NCBI RefSeq assembly: GCF_002101585.1
Contig: NZ_LQOT01000019.1
Location: 1 to 64,000 of the forward strand
Source: Mycolicibacter engbaekii
GTDB lineage: Bacteria; Actinomycetota; Actinomycetes; Mycobacteriales; Mycobacteriaceae
Direction of reading: 5' to 3'
DNA length: 64,000 nt
Below are positions 7,089 to 15,082 of this stretch, in pieces. The notes under the pieces are model-generated. The model was not told where the DNA came from and ran no database searches. It saw only the letters and a program-made list of their open reading frames with translations. Made by a program: the position numbers and the translations under genes. The stretch's first letter is position 1; each line of letters starts with the position of its first letter.

Positions 7089-7600
7089 GCGACGAGATAT
7101 ACCGCATCCAAGCGCGCTGGCATGACGAGGAACTGGAGCAAGTGTCGTTGCGGGCCGCAGATCAGCGGGTGCTGCTGCACCTGCCTGACGTAGCGTCGGG
7201 GCTGCAGCGGCTGCGGCGGCTGCAGGACTCACAGCTGGAGCTGTTGCAGCGCGAGATCGACGAGCTGATCCTGCGGCAGGAGCTGACCATCAGGCAGTCC
7301 AAGTTGGATCAGAATCTGGATCTGGAGGAGTACCACGCACGGCGGCAGTCCCTGCTGGATCGGGCTGACGCGCTGGGTATTGGTATCCGTCGAGGACCCG
7401 TCCGAACGGACTCCGGCGCGACGCCCGACAAGAGACTCCACGACCGGCTGCAGCGCTTGCTGAATCCTGACGCCGCGCTGGGTACTGGTATCCGTCAAGG
7501 ATACGTCGAAACGGACTCCGGCGGCCCGCACGCTAAGAGGCTGCGCGAACGGTTGCAGCGCGCGCAGGAGCGTGCTGAAGCGACGCACCGTGACCGATGA
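7085..7600 (+). CDS. Coiled-coil protein with a duplicated C-terminal unit
   Basis: 171 residues, highly charged. Residues about 10-95 are Leu/Gln/Glu/Arg rich with heptad spacing (LQRLRRLQDSQLELLQREI), a likely coiled coil. Residues 95-126 and 130-161 are two copies of a 32-residue unit sharing the pattern ALG-GIR-G-V-TDSG-KRL-RLQR. It starts inside an ATGA overlap with the 38-residue gene. No function is recognised. Its position between excisionase and the polymerase-like gene suggests an accessory replication or structural role, but this is a guess. Confidence 0.65.
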   Translation: MSDEIYRIQARWHDEELEQVSLRAADQRVLLHLPDVASGLQRLRRLQDSQLELLQREIDELILRQELTIRQSKLDQNLDLEEYHARRQSLLDRADALGIGIRRGPVRTDSGATPDKRLHDRLQRLLNPDAALGTGIRQGYVETDSGGPHAKRLRERLQRAQERAEATHRDR

Positions 7601-7814
7601 GGCTCGGGTGAAGTCCCAGGGCAACGATGGCGGAGGTGATCCCAGGATCGGCGGTAATGTGGCCGCTCGAGTTCGGCTAGCCTATTCGGGGCTCTACCCT
7701 GCCTTTTCGGGCTGTGTGGGCGGTCCGCTCCCGGGTGTTCAGAAGGATCGTCAGAGGCACCGCTGGGTGATGTTGACCTACCGTACTGCCGCCCGACGAG
7801 GGGCCCGACGATGA
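7572..7814 (+). CDS. Possible small gene between coiled-coil and polymerase-like genes
   Basis: An 80-codon frame from GTG 7572, or GTG 7590, ends at TGA 7812-7814, overlapping the ATG of the next gene (ATGA at 7811). The product is Arg/Gly-rich with no recognised domain and its composition is not clearly protein-like. The exact 4-base overlap favours translation, perhaps only as a leader for the next gene. It may instead be chance. Confidence 0.35.
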   Translation: MLKRRTVTDEARVKSQGNDGGGDPRIGGNVAARVRLAYSGLYPAFSGCVGGPLPGVQKDRQRHRWVMLTYRTAARRGARR

Positions 7815-9388
7815 GCCAGGAAGGTGGGGGCGCGGAAGTCGGCGAGGTCGTCGCTACACGGCCCACACAGCGGGCTTCAGTGCGCTTTAAGCACAGGGGC
7901 TGGGCGGCGATTGAAACACTCTATGGCGACATGCCGGAGTGGATCGCCTCCGGTACTCATGTCGAGCTGCGTTTGGGTTGGTCACGGGAGCAGACCGCCG
8001 CTATCGCCGAGGCGCTGGGCCTGGATGCCGGGATGAATGCGGACTGGCGGCACGTCACGGCGATGATGGTGCGCGATGTCGTGGTCAACTGGCAGGCTCA
8101 GGGGAAGCAGACGTTCTACTCACGATCGCGCGACTTCTACAGTGACCTTCCCCGCCGCTACCGCACCATCGATTTTCTCTCCTACCACTACGTCACCAGG
8201 GCGTCGGACTGGCTGCAGCGTCGCGGGTACATCACCCAGACGACAGGCAAGCGCAACCCCGGCCCGGGCGGTGATTCGTACCGCAGTTACGCCCAACCCA
8301 CCCCCGCGCTGCTCGACTTGGTCTCCGGGCTGATTGATCTCGCTGAGCCGCGTAGGGCAGAGAAGACCCCAGAGTTGATCCTCCTGCGCGACAAGGACGG
8401 TAAGTCGGTGGACTATGCCGACACCGACGAAACCCGGCGCATGCGGGCCGAGATGGCCGAGATCAACGCCCGCATGCACACCCTGTGCCACCCCCACGTG
8501 GAGGGGCGTGCAGTTCAGCTGCCCTGGCTGGTGAGGATTTTCAACGGCGACTTCAGCCGTGGAGGCAGGCTCTACTTCCTGGGAAATTCCGTCCAGAACA
8601 TGCCCAAGGTGGATCGACAGCGAGTACGGGTCGACATCGACGGCGTAGCGCACACCACCGTCGAACTGGACTATTCAACCCTGCACCTGTCGCTGGGCTA
8701 CGCCGAAGAAGGTGAACGCCGCCCCCGCCACCCCTACGAGATCCCGGGCTTCACCCGCGATGAGGTCAAGGTGGCCACCAACATCGCGATCAACGCTGCC
8801 AACAAACGGAGCGCCGTCGGCGCGATCGCCATGCACCAGGCCGAGCAAGAAAGAAGGTGCTACCCCAGCCAGGAACACCGGGAGCGGGCCCGCATCGTGT
8901 ATTCGCGCCTAACACGCAAACACTGGAGAGCTCGCAACCTGATCGGCTCCGGGGCAGGACTTCGCCTCCAGAGGGTCGACTCCGACATCGCCGTCGAAGT
9001 GATGCTGTCCCTACTTCGCCAGCGCATCCCAGCCCTGCCCGTCCATGACAGCTTCCTGGTCGCCGCCCACCACCAGGAACAGTTGTGGGTAGCGATGACC
9101 TCGACAGCCAAAGTCAGAGGCTATGACCTGGAGATTCACGGAGGGGACAACACCTTCCGAGCACAGACAGGTACACGCCCAGGAACCACAGCCACAAGGT
9201 CTATCACCGAACACACCGGAACCAGGCTCCCACGGTCCCGCCTCACTACTGGAGGATACTTCCCTGAACTGCACCTTTGCCGGTGCACTGAGGGTCGGAG
9301 GTATAGCGGAACGAGCCTCAACAGCAGACATGAGGAGTACTCGGGGACAGATCCACCCCGGAGGGTATGCCTCAGCGTCAGCGAGTAG
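7811..9388 (+). CDS. Polymerase-like protein with family-A-type palm motifs, unknown family
   Basis: 525 residues. The N-terminal 220 residues include a probable winged helix (IDFLSYHYVTRASDWLQRRG, about 120-139). Then come GGRLYFLGNSVQNMP (251-265), VELDYSTLHLSLGYA (284-298), RDEVKVATNIAINAANK (316-332) and LPVHDSFLV (409-417). The last three sit in the order and spacing of motifs A (DYS-x-x-x), B (R/K helix) and C (HD-[ES]) of DNA polymerase A and T7-type RNA polymerase palms, with Asp287 and Asp413 as candidate metal ligands. From residue about 450 the tail looks disordered. Its place after int-xis is where integrative elements keep their replication gene. I infer an unclassified replicase or nucleotidyltransferase; no such activity is established for it. 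Confidence 0.6.
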   Translation: MSQEGGGAEVGEVVATRPTQRASVRFKHRGWAAIETLYGDMPEWIASGTHVELRLGWSREQTAAIAEALGLDAGMNADWRHVTAMMVRDVVVNWQAQGKQTFYSRSRDFYSDLPRRYRTIDFLSYHYVTRASDWLQRRGYITQTTGKRNPGPGGDSYRSYAQPTPALLDLVSGLIDLAEPRRAEKTPELILLRDKDGKSVDYADTDETRRMRAEMAEINARMHTLCHPHVEGRAVQLPWLVRIFNGDFSRGGRLYFLGNSVQNMPKVDRQRVRVDIDGVAHTTVELDYSTLHLSLGYAEEGERRPRHPYEIPGFTRDEVKVATNIAINAANKRSAVGAIAMHQAEQERRCYPSQEHRERARIVYSRLTRKHWRARNLIGSGAGLRLQRVDSDIAVEVMLSLLRQRIPALPVHDSFLVAAHHQEQLWVAMTSTAKVRGYDLEIHGGDNTFRAQTGTRPGTTATRSITEHTGTRLPRSRLTTGGYFPELHLCRCTEGRRYSGTSLNSRHEEYSGTDPPRRVCLSVSE

Positions 9389-9479
9389 ACCTCCGTGCGG
9401 TCGACATCGGCAGTATTCGGCCAGCTGCGCCACCCCAGCCAGGTCGGCAGCAAGGCGGCCTACTCCAGCGGCGGGTTAC

Positions 9480-10610
9480 TCATCCAACCGTGGCCAGCTG
9501 CCGGTACCCGGAGGCTGCGTTGATGATCTTGCGGACGGTGGCGTGGTGCACCCCGACGTGGGTCGCGATTCGAGTGATCGCCGCACCGGCTGCATGTGCT
9601 TCTAGCACCTGCTGGACCTGTTCCAGGCTCTTAGTGGTCGCGCCGCCATCGACCAGCGCGAACTCATCAACCCCAGCATCTTGGGCAGCGGCGACGGCCG
9701 GGAGGGACTGGTAGGTGGAGAACACCACGGTCAGCCCGGCGGCACGCTTGCGGTGCGCCATCTCCGCGGCTAGGCGGGCCGGGTCGGTGGTGACCGGGAT
9801 CGGCACGTCGTGGACGTTGTAGTCCTCCACGGTGCGCGACACCTTGATGTCCGAGCAGACCGCGAACGCCCGCAGGTCCAGCTCGGTCTGGGCGGTCCAC
9901 TCCCGCAGCGTCTGGCTCAGCAGCGAGATCGACGGCACCAGGAACAACACCCGCGCCGCCCCACCGTTATCGGCGGCGGCACGCTCACACAGCCGCAGCG
10001 CGGTGAAGGTCTTCCCGGTGCCGCAGGCCATGATCAGCTTGCCCCGGTCGTTCCCGGCGGCGAAGCCGCGCAGGACGGCCGCGATGGCCTGTTCCTGGTG
10101 CGGCCGGGGGGCGAACCGCTGAGATGGGGTGAGTTCGATCTGGAGTTGCCCGGCGGGCCAGGCGATGTCCCAGTCGATGCGCGACTCGGCGATCACGTCC
10201 AACCCGATGCGGCTCACCGGCTTGGAGCGGCCCTCCAGTGACTCCTCGGCGTTCTTGCCCCACCGGTCGGTGGTGGAGATGATGATGCCCTTGGTGAACG
10301 GCTCCTTGCCGAGTTCGTTGAGGAAGGAGTCGATCTCGCCTTTCGGCAGGGTGTTTCCCGGCTCGTAGAACTTGCACTGAATCCCGACATACTCACCACT
10401 ATCACGCTCACGGGCCACCAGATCGATGCCGGTGTCGATCGCGCCGTTGCGGCCGGGCCAGTCGATCCACCGGCACACCTGGTCGTACTGCTGGACCAGC
10501 ATCGGGTCGAGTTCGAAGTAGCGCACCATCAGCTTCTCGAACTCGGTGCCCCGCTCGGAGTTCGACGGCGCTTGCCGCAGCACCTCGATCACGTCATGGA
10601 TCGAACCCAT
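9480..10610 (-). CDS. Truncated type ISP restriction nuclease/helicase fused to an HTH tail
   Basis: Start ATG 10610 (MGSIHDVIEVL) follows a GGAGG; 376 residues against about 1600 in the family. Residues 20-150 are the Mrr-like PD-(D/E)xK nuclease: Asp63 (GIDLVA), Gln78-x-Lys80 (GIQCKFYEP). Residues 168-320 start a superfamily 2 helicase with ATP-binding MACGTGKT (194-201) and motif Ia (LVPSISLLSQTL). The DEAH box, the rest of the ATPase, methyltransferase and target-recognition domains are gone. After residue about 320 comes an unrelated tail (TTKSLEQVQQVLEAHAAGA, ITRIATHVGVHHATVRKII) like the DNA-binding end of serine recombinases. So it is a deletion fusion, not a working R-M enzyme, though nuclease activity is conceivable. 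Confidence 0.7.
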   Translation of the reverse strand: MGSIHDVIEVLRQAPSNSERGTEFEKLMVRYFELDPMLVQQYDQVCRWIDWPGRNGAIDTGIDLVARERDSGEYVGIQCKFYEPGNTLPKGEIDSFLNELGKEPFTKGIIISTTDRWGKNAEESLEGRSKPVSRIGLDVIAESRIDWDIAWPAGQLQIELTPSQRFAPRPHQEQAIAAVLRGFAAGNDRGKLIMACGTGKTFTALRLCERAAADNGGAARVLFLVPSISLLSQTLREWTAQTELDLRAFAVCSDIKVSRTVEDYNVHDVPIPVTTDPARLAAEMAHRKRAAGLTVVFSTYQSLPAVAAAQDAGVDEFALVDGGATTKSLEQVQQVLEAHAAGAAITRIATHVGVHHATVRKIINAASGYRQLATVG

Positions 10611-10797
10611 ACCCCTGAGACCCTCCGCGTCGACTGTGAACGACCTCATCATTGCCTACCGACAGCCGCGGGCTCACAACATCCGGAAGTCGGCGTAGGC
10701 CTGGGCGAGGGCGGGGTACCTGGAGGGCGTTCGCGGTGCACTGGTCCGCACCCCGCGCTTACGAGGCGCACTGGTAGGCCTGGTTATTCGCTGCTGG

Positions 10798-10948
10798 TCA
10801 GGCGGCAGTCTCGGCGAGGTGCCGGTACACGGTGGCGCGGGAGACGCTGAGCATCTTGGCGATGTCCGTGGCCGCGATGCCTTTCTCCGGATCCCACGCG
10901 CCTTGGCGGCGTCGGCGTCGCCAATCTTGCGTGGAAGGCCGCCCTACG
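10798..10948 (-). pseudogene. C-terminal fragment of a serine recombinase
   Basis: The minus strand reads EKGIAATDIAKMLSVSRAT then VYRHLAETAA to a TGA at 10798-10800, the helix-turn-helix end of small resolvases. Upstream, GRP and KIGDADAAKARGI appear only if frames are switched twice, so at least two frameshifts are present. The catalytic domain is absent. The 410-base gap 10611-11020 holds nothing else that I can support. Confidence 0.6.
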
Positions 10949-11020
10949 CCCATTCGCGGCAGCAGCGGCCAGCCCCCGCACGGAAACTAACGAGGTGTCG
11001 CGCGGCCCAGGTCGCCGGAA

Positions 11021-11857
11021 TCACCTGTGTGGCTGTCGCACCTTCGGTTCATGATCTGGTAATCCATCTGGCCGTGGCGGCATCGCAAGACCGGCCCGTC
11101 GATCTCGCAACCGCAGAAGCTCGCCCAAAAGGTGCAATGCCTGCACGGCGAAGTAGAGGGTCATGTCCTCACGTGCGGTCATCCGATAGACAAGGTGACC
11201 GTCCGTGCCTCCATCGACCTGCTCGCGGTGTAAGAACCCCTGATGTGCCCACGGTCGCCCATGCGCGAACCCCGACGTGATCTGCCAATCGTTGTACACC
11301 GGCAACTCGGTGTACAGCGCGCCACCCTTGATCGGCTCGGTGACCTTTAAACCCGACTTGGCGCGATCTGCGTCGATCCCCAAACGTTTTGCGACATCGG
11401 AGATCTGGTCCAGACTGTCGGCATTTCGTTTCAACATGTCCGCCGTTGAAGATCCCGAGGAAGTCAGATAATTCGCGAAGTCGTGATAGTTCCTGGCATG
11501 CCAGCGCAGTGCACGCTCGATCCGTTGAGGCCGGGCTTTGGGGCCCAAGATCCACAGTCCAGTCGCGGTGTTCTCCAGTGCTGCCCGTACAAGAGTGTTA
11601 CTCACCGCCAGGTGTTGGTAATTGGCGTCCCGCACCACCACCTTCACGCCGTGTAGCTGGTCAACGGAGGCATTGATGATGTGGCGCAACGCATGGCTGA
11701 CCTCAAACGGGTGAGACTTGGTGTCGTCTCCGGCCAACGAACTGCGCGAGATCACCCGAAAGTCGTCAGGGTCCCCGACCCGGGCCGCCAACGCCTCGAT
11801 CGATTCTGCGTACTCACTCCATTTTTGTTCGACCCATTCGGCTGCGACGTCAGACAT
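11021..11857 (-). CDS. Hypothetical helical protein of element 2
   Basis: 278 residues, predicted almost all alpha-helix with no signal peptide or membrane segment. Noticeable motifs are SHALRHIINASVDQL, RAALENTATGLWIL, RALRWHARNYHDFA and ITSGFAHGRPWAH. The Arg-x4-His-like RALRWH is reminiscent of HEPN RNases, but I cannot claim homology. It stands alone on the minus strand, 163 bases before the next plus-strand gene, a typical position for element cargo such as defence or toxin genes. Function unknown. Confidence 0.6.
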   Translation of the reverse strand: MSDVAAEWVEQKWSEYAESIEALAARVGDPDDFRVISRSSLAGDDTKSHPFEVSHALRHIINASVDQLHGVKVVVRDANYQHLAVSNTLVRAALENTATGLWILGPKARPQRIERALRWHARNYHDFANYLTSSGSSTADMLKRNADSLDQISDVAKRLGIDADRAKSGLKVTEPIKGGALYTELPVYNDWQITSGFAHGRPWAHQGFLHREQVDGGTDGHLVYRMTAREDMTLYFAVQALHLLGELLRLRDRRAGLAMPPRPDGLPDHEPKVRQPHR

Positions 11858-11992
11858 CAGCCGACTAACTCCACGAGCCGAAGGAGGGATGACCGCCGGT
11901 GACGTTCTGGAAAGTGCGGGGCTATCGCAGGATCGTGCTGATAGATCGGCATTCCGCTTATCCTGCCACCGCCCGCAGGCATACTCGGCGGA

Positions 11993-12814
11993 GTGCTGAT
12001 ACCGCCTGACCCTATCTACCTAGAAGGTCCTGGCACGATCCGCTGGGCAGCGGGGTGTCCTGATGGCCGCCGGTCGCTGACCTGGGTTGTGACTGGAGCG
12101 AAAAACAGCGCCGACATCTACATCGGGACGCGTTCGATGATGAAGGATATGAAGCTGAGCCTTCACCCGAGGAGGTGGCGTATGGCGTTGACGACCCAGG
12201 CCGCAGCCCGCCACCTACCAGAGGGTTCCGACCGCGTCTTGGCGCGTTGGGAGGTTCCTGCCGATAGGTGGCCGGGCTGGCGACTTGCGGCGGCAATTCT
12301 GACGCCCGCCATCACCTTCTCGGCCCCGTTCAAGGAGCGCCGTCCAAGTGATGGCGGCCCGATTCTTTGGTTTCCGGCCCCAACACCGCCAGAGCATCTC
12401 CGGTTCTACGTACTCCTCGGGGAACCTGATGCTGGGTTGACGATCAGCAACATCGTCGGTGACGTAGGCCGAATGACGCTTGGCTCAGGCCTGCGTGTGT
12501 GGATAGTCGCCGATTCCGTCACCGTAACTGCGGAACACCAACGGCGTATAGAAGACATCCAGCTGGCCATGGCACGGAACCCCGACGCGGCTGCCGGATG
12601 GGCCTGGGGTGAGGTTGAGGGGATTCCGAACCTTCTCGATCTGGCTGCGCTAAGGCAAACGACCGAAGGCACCGGAGCGGGTCGCCACAACTACCTTGCG
12701 CGTGTTGGTCTTGACCCGGAAGCCGAAGCGGTCACGCCGCCGATGGTAGACGATTCACATGACGTCCGCGCCGGAGGCGACACACCATCGACCCCTAGCT
12801 GCGGACCTTCGTAG
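11993..12814 (+). CDS. Hypothetical protein of element 2
   Basis: 273 residues from GTG 11993. A predicted beta-rich soluble protein with motifs SADIYIGTRSMMKDMKLSLH (about 38-57) and PILWFPAPTPPEHLRFYVLL. This pattern occurs in uncharacterised actinobacterial proteins, but I know no function for them. The last 30 residues are low complexity. It is convergent with the recombinase at 12837, 22 bases away. Confidence 0.6.
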   Translation: MLIPPDPIYLEGPGTIRWAAGCPDGRRSLTWVVTGAKNSADIYIGTRSMMKDMKLSLHPRRWRMALTTQAAARHLPEGSDRVLARWEVPADRWPGWRLAAAILTPAITFSAPFKERRPSDGGPILWFPAPTPPEHLRFYVLLGEPDAGLTISNIVGDVGRMTLGSGLRVWIVADSVTVTAEHQRRIEDIQLAMARNPDAAAGWAWGEVEGIPNLLDLAALRQTTEGTGAGRHNYLARVGLDPEAEAVTPPMVDDSHDVRAGGDTPSTPSCGPS

Positions 12815-12836
12815 AGCCTCAGCGACTGGGGGCAGA

Positions 12837-13439
12837 TCAGTCCTTTCCCGCCAGCAGCCGGTACATCGTTGGTCGCGAGACACCGAGCAGCTTGGCGATC
12901 TCGGGCACCGGCTCACCTGCGGCCCGCATCCGCTCGGCCTGAGCGATCTGGTCGGGCGTCAGAGCACGCGGCCGCCCGATGGGCAGGTTGCGGGCTTTCC
13001 GCGCCGCCTTGGCCGCTGCACGCCGCTCCCGGCCCAACTCCAACTCCAACTCGGCCAGGGATGCCAGCACCCCTGCCACCATCCGACCGGTCGCGTTCGA
13101 GGTGTCGATGCCCTCCCGCAGCGAGCGCAAGATGATGTCGCGCTGACCGAGGTCGCGGATCGTGGCCATCACCTCGGCGGCGTTGCGGCCCAGTCGGTCG
13201 ATCCCGACGACCACGATGGTGTCTCCGGGTCGGGCGTAGTCGAGCAACCCGGCGAGGCCGGGGCGCTGCTCCTTGGTCGACGTGCCGGTCAGCTTGTCGG
13301 AGTAGACGCGGTCCGACTCGACCCCGGCGGCGGTGAGCGCGTCCGCTTGGGCATCTAGGGACTGGTGACCGGTGGATACCCGAGCGTAGCCCAGCAGCTG
13401 GCCGGTGGCCGGGGGAGTGGTGGCGACGGTCATGCCCAT
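12837..13439 (-). CDS. Serine recombinase (resolvase/invertase family)
   Basis: 200 residues. Catalytic domain 1-140 with the active Ser in LLGYARVSTGHQSLDAQ (about residue 22), the D-R-LGR motif (VVGIDRLGRNAAEV) and the E-helix (MVAGVLASLAELELELGRER). A hinge GRP is followed by helix-turn-helix TPDQIAQAERMRAAGEPVPE and LLGVSRPTMYRLL at about 160-195. The length and all motifs are normal, so it should be active as a resolvase or invertase. It is different in sequence from the fragment at 10798. No res site was pinned down, though the AT-rich stretch 13440-13500 upstream is the likely place. Confidence 0.9.
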   Translation of the reverse strand: MGMTVATTPPATGQLLGYARVSTGHQSLDAQADALTAAGVESDRVYSDKLTGTSTKEQRPGLAGLLDYARPGDTIVVVGIDRLGRNAAEVMATIRDLGQRDIILRSLREGIDTSNATGRMVAGVLASLAELELELGRERRAAAKAARKARNLPIGRPRALTPDQIAQAERMRAAGEPVPEIAKLLGVSRPTMYRLLAGKD

Positions 13440-13521
13440 TATTGTATCTCGAAAGGCCGACAGTCATCGTTTTAATACGAGACAACTTTCAAGAATTTCC
13501 ACCTGCGGATACGTGGTGATC

Positions 13522-13547
13522 GAGACCGGCTCGTGAAGCCGTCTCGG
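13522..13547 (-). terminator. Strong stem-loop downstream of the kinase gene
   Basis: cgagac pairs with gtctcg and ggct with agcc, one bulged c, 5-base loop: 10 base pairs in total. It lies about 80 bases after the kinase stop on that gene's strand and before the recombinase start. It could end the kinase operon, but there is no U-tract. Confidence 0.45.
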
Positions 13548-13625
13548 AACTAAAGAATCGAGACGCCGCATGGTGGCGTGTACTGCGCGCCCCGCCAGCC
13601 CCTTCCGCGTGGGGAAGATCCCCGA

Positions 13626-15011
13626 TTACGTCGTCCCCTGGCCCCGCGAACGGGCCTGAAAGAAGTCGTTACCTGTCCGCGTCATTACCAGTAACGAACC
13701 CGGCACCAGAAGGATCAGCGGGAGCAGTAGCAGGATTGTCGGCTGCCATGAGCCCTCGCCGAGTGCTAACCCGACCAGGAATGGCAGCGCAGAGAGGCCT
13801 CCAAGCACTATGGGTGCGTAGAGCAGACCCTTCGGGGTGACACCTCTATAGGCAGCGACTGCGCCCCAACCCACGAGTGCGGTCATGGCGAGACATTCAA
13901 CTCCGATGACACAAAAGACGATATTGAAATTCCACCCGGCGTCGAGGGGGCCGAGGATCGGCAGGAAGGAAAACACGCCGATCAACACGAGCAATGCCAC
14001 CGCTAGCCCTGTGGTGAGCAAGGCGCCGATCACGGTGTTTGGTCGCCATGGTGGTTCGTCAGATAGTTGCAGCTCTGATTCTGCGCTATCGACCGGCGCA
14101 ACCTCGGTCGACGCGTATTGGGTAGGCGCTTCGTGGAGTTCGGGTGTGGGAGCCGCGAGGGTTTCCGCCCCGGCGGCGGCGATCGTTGCGTGGCTGACGG
14201 GTTTTGGAAGTGCAGCTCGCGCTGCCTGGGCAAGTTTCCGGGTGGTGGCGTAGCGCTCGTCGAGGTCTTTCGCCATGCCGACAGCGATGACGTTGTCCAT
14301 CGCTGCGGGGACGCTGCTCTGTATGGCCGAAGGTCTTGGGGGCGGGTCGAACATGTGGCCTGTCGCGATCTGCTCCAGGCTTTCGCCGGGGAAGGGCTGT
14401 TGCCCGGTCAGCGCCTGGTGGAGCACGCAGGTCAGCGAGTAGACATCGGCGCGGGCGTCGGCTACGCCGGTTCGGAACCTCTCCGGGGCCATGTACGGCC
14501 ACGTCCCCAGCGTCATCCCGGTACTGGTCAATCCGGTCTCCCCGGCGACCCGGGCGATCCCGAAGTCGATCAGGTAGGCGAAGTCGTCCTCAGTGACGAG
14601 GATGTTGGACGGTTTGACGTCACGATGGATCAGCCCGATGCGGTGCGCGGCGTCCAGCGCCGAGGCGACCTGCTCGATGATCGCTACCGCCCGGTCTGGA
14701 CTCAGTGGCCCGTGGGCGAGCAGGGCCTGAAGGTCATGGCCGTCGACCAGCCGCATGGCGACGAACAGGCGGCCATCGATTTCGCCGAAGTCGTGGATCG
14801 GTACCACATGTGGTTCATTGAGGCTGGCCGCCGCCTTGGCTTCCCGCAGGAATCGCTGCTGGAACCCTTCGTCACCGGCCAGATGCGCGGGCAGCACCTT
14901 GACGGCCACCGTCCGCTCGGTGACGGTGTCGAAGCCCCGCCAGACTTCTCCCATGCCGCCACGGCCCAGCACCTCTACCAGCCGGTACCGCCCGAACGGT
15001 GTCCCCTCCAT
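13626..15011 (-). CDS. Membrane-bound Ser/Thr protein kinase (Pkn type)
   Basis: 461 residues; AGGAGAGG lies 6 bases before ATG 15011. Hanks-type kinase domain 7-270: glycine loop GRGGMGEV (16-23), Lys38 (VAVKV), catalytic HRDVKPSN (129-136), metal-binding DFG (149-151), and activation segment ending in MAPERF. Complete, so probably active. Residues 270-325 are a Ala/Pro/Thr-rich linker. The C-terminal 130 residues hold about four hydrophobic segments (starting at VIGALLTTGLAVALLVLIG), unusual compared with the one-TM PknA/B kinases. Last gene of a four-gene minus-strand set with two DUF732 exported proteins, whose signals it may sense. Kinases of this kind are known as phage-exclusion or host-modulation cargo, but nothing shows that here. 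Confidence 0.9.
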   Translation of the reverse strand: MEGTPFGRYRLVEVLGRGGMGEVWRGFDTVTERTVAVKVLPAHLAGDEGFQQRFLREAKAAASLNEPHVVPIHDFGEIDGRLFVAMRLVDGHDLQALLAHGPLSPDRAVAIIEQVASALDAAHRIGLIHRDVKPSNILVTEDDFAYLIDFGIARVAGETGLTSTGMTLGTWPYMAPERFRTGVADARADVYSLTCVLHQALTGQQPFPGESLEQIATGHMFDPPPRPSAIQSSVPAAMDNVIAVGMAKDLDERYATTRKLAQAARAALPKPVSHATIAAAGAETLAAPTPELHEAPTQYASTEVAPVDSAESELQLSDEPPWRPNTVIGALLTTGLAVALLVLIGVFSFLPILGPLDAGWNFNIVFCVIGVECLAMTALVGWGAVAAYRGVTPKGLLYAPIVLGGLSALPFLVGLALGEGSWQPTILLLLPLILLVPGSLLVMTRTGNDFFQARSRGQGTT

Positions 15012-15082
15012 AGCGTCCTCTCCTATCGGTGTGGTTCATCAGCACGGTAAGTCCGGGGTCCGACATGGGGGCCGCTGGCGGT

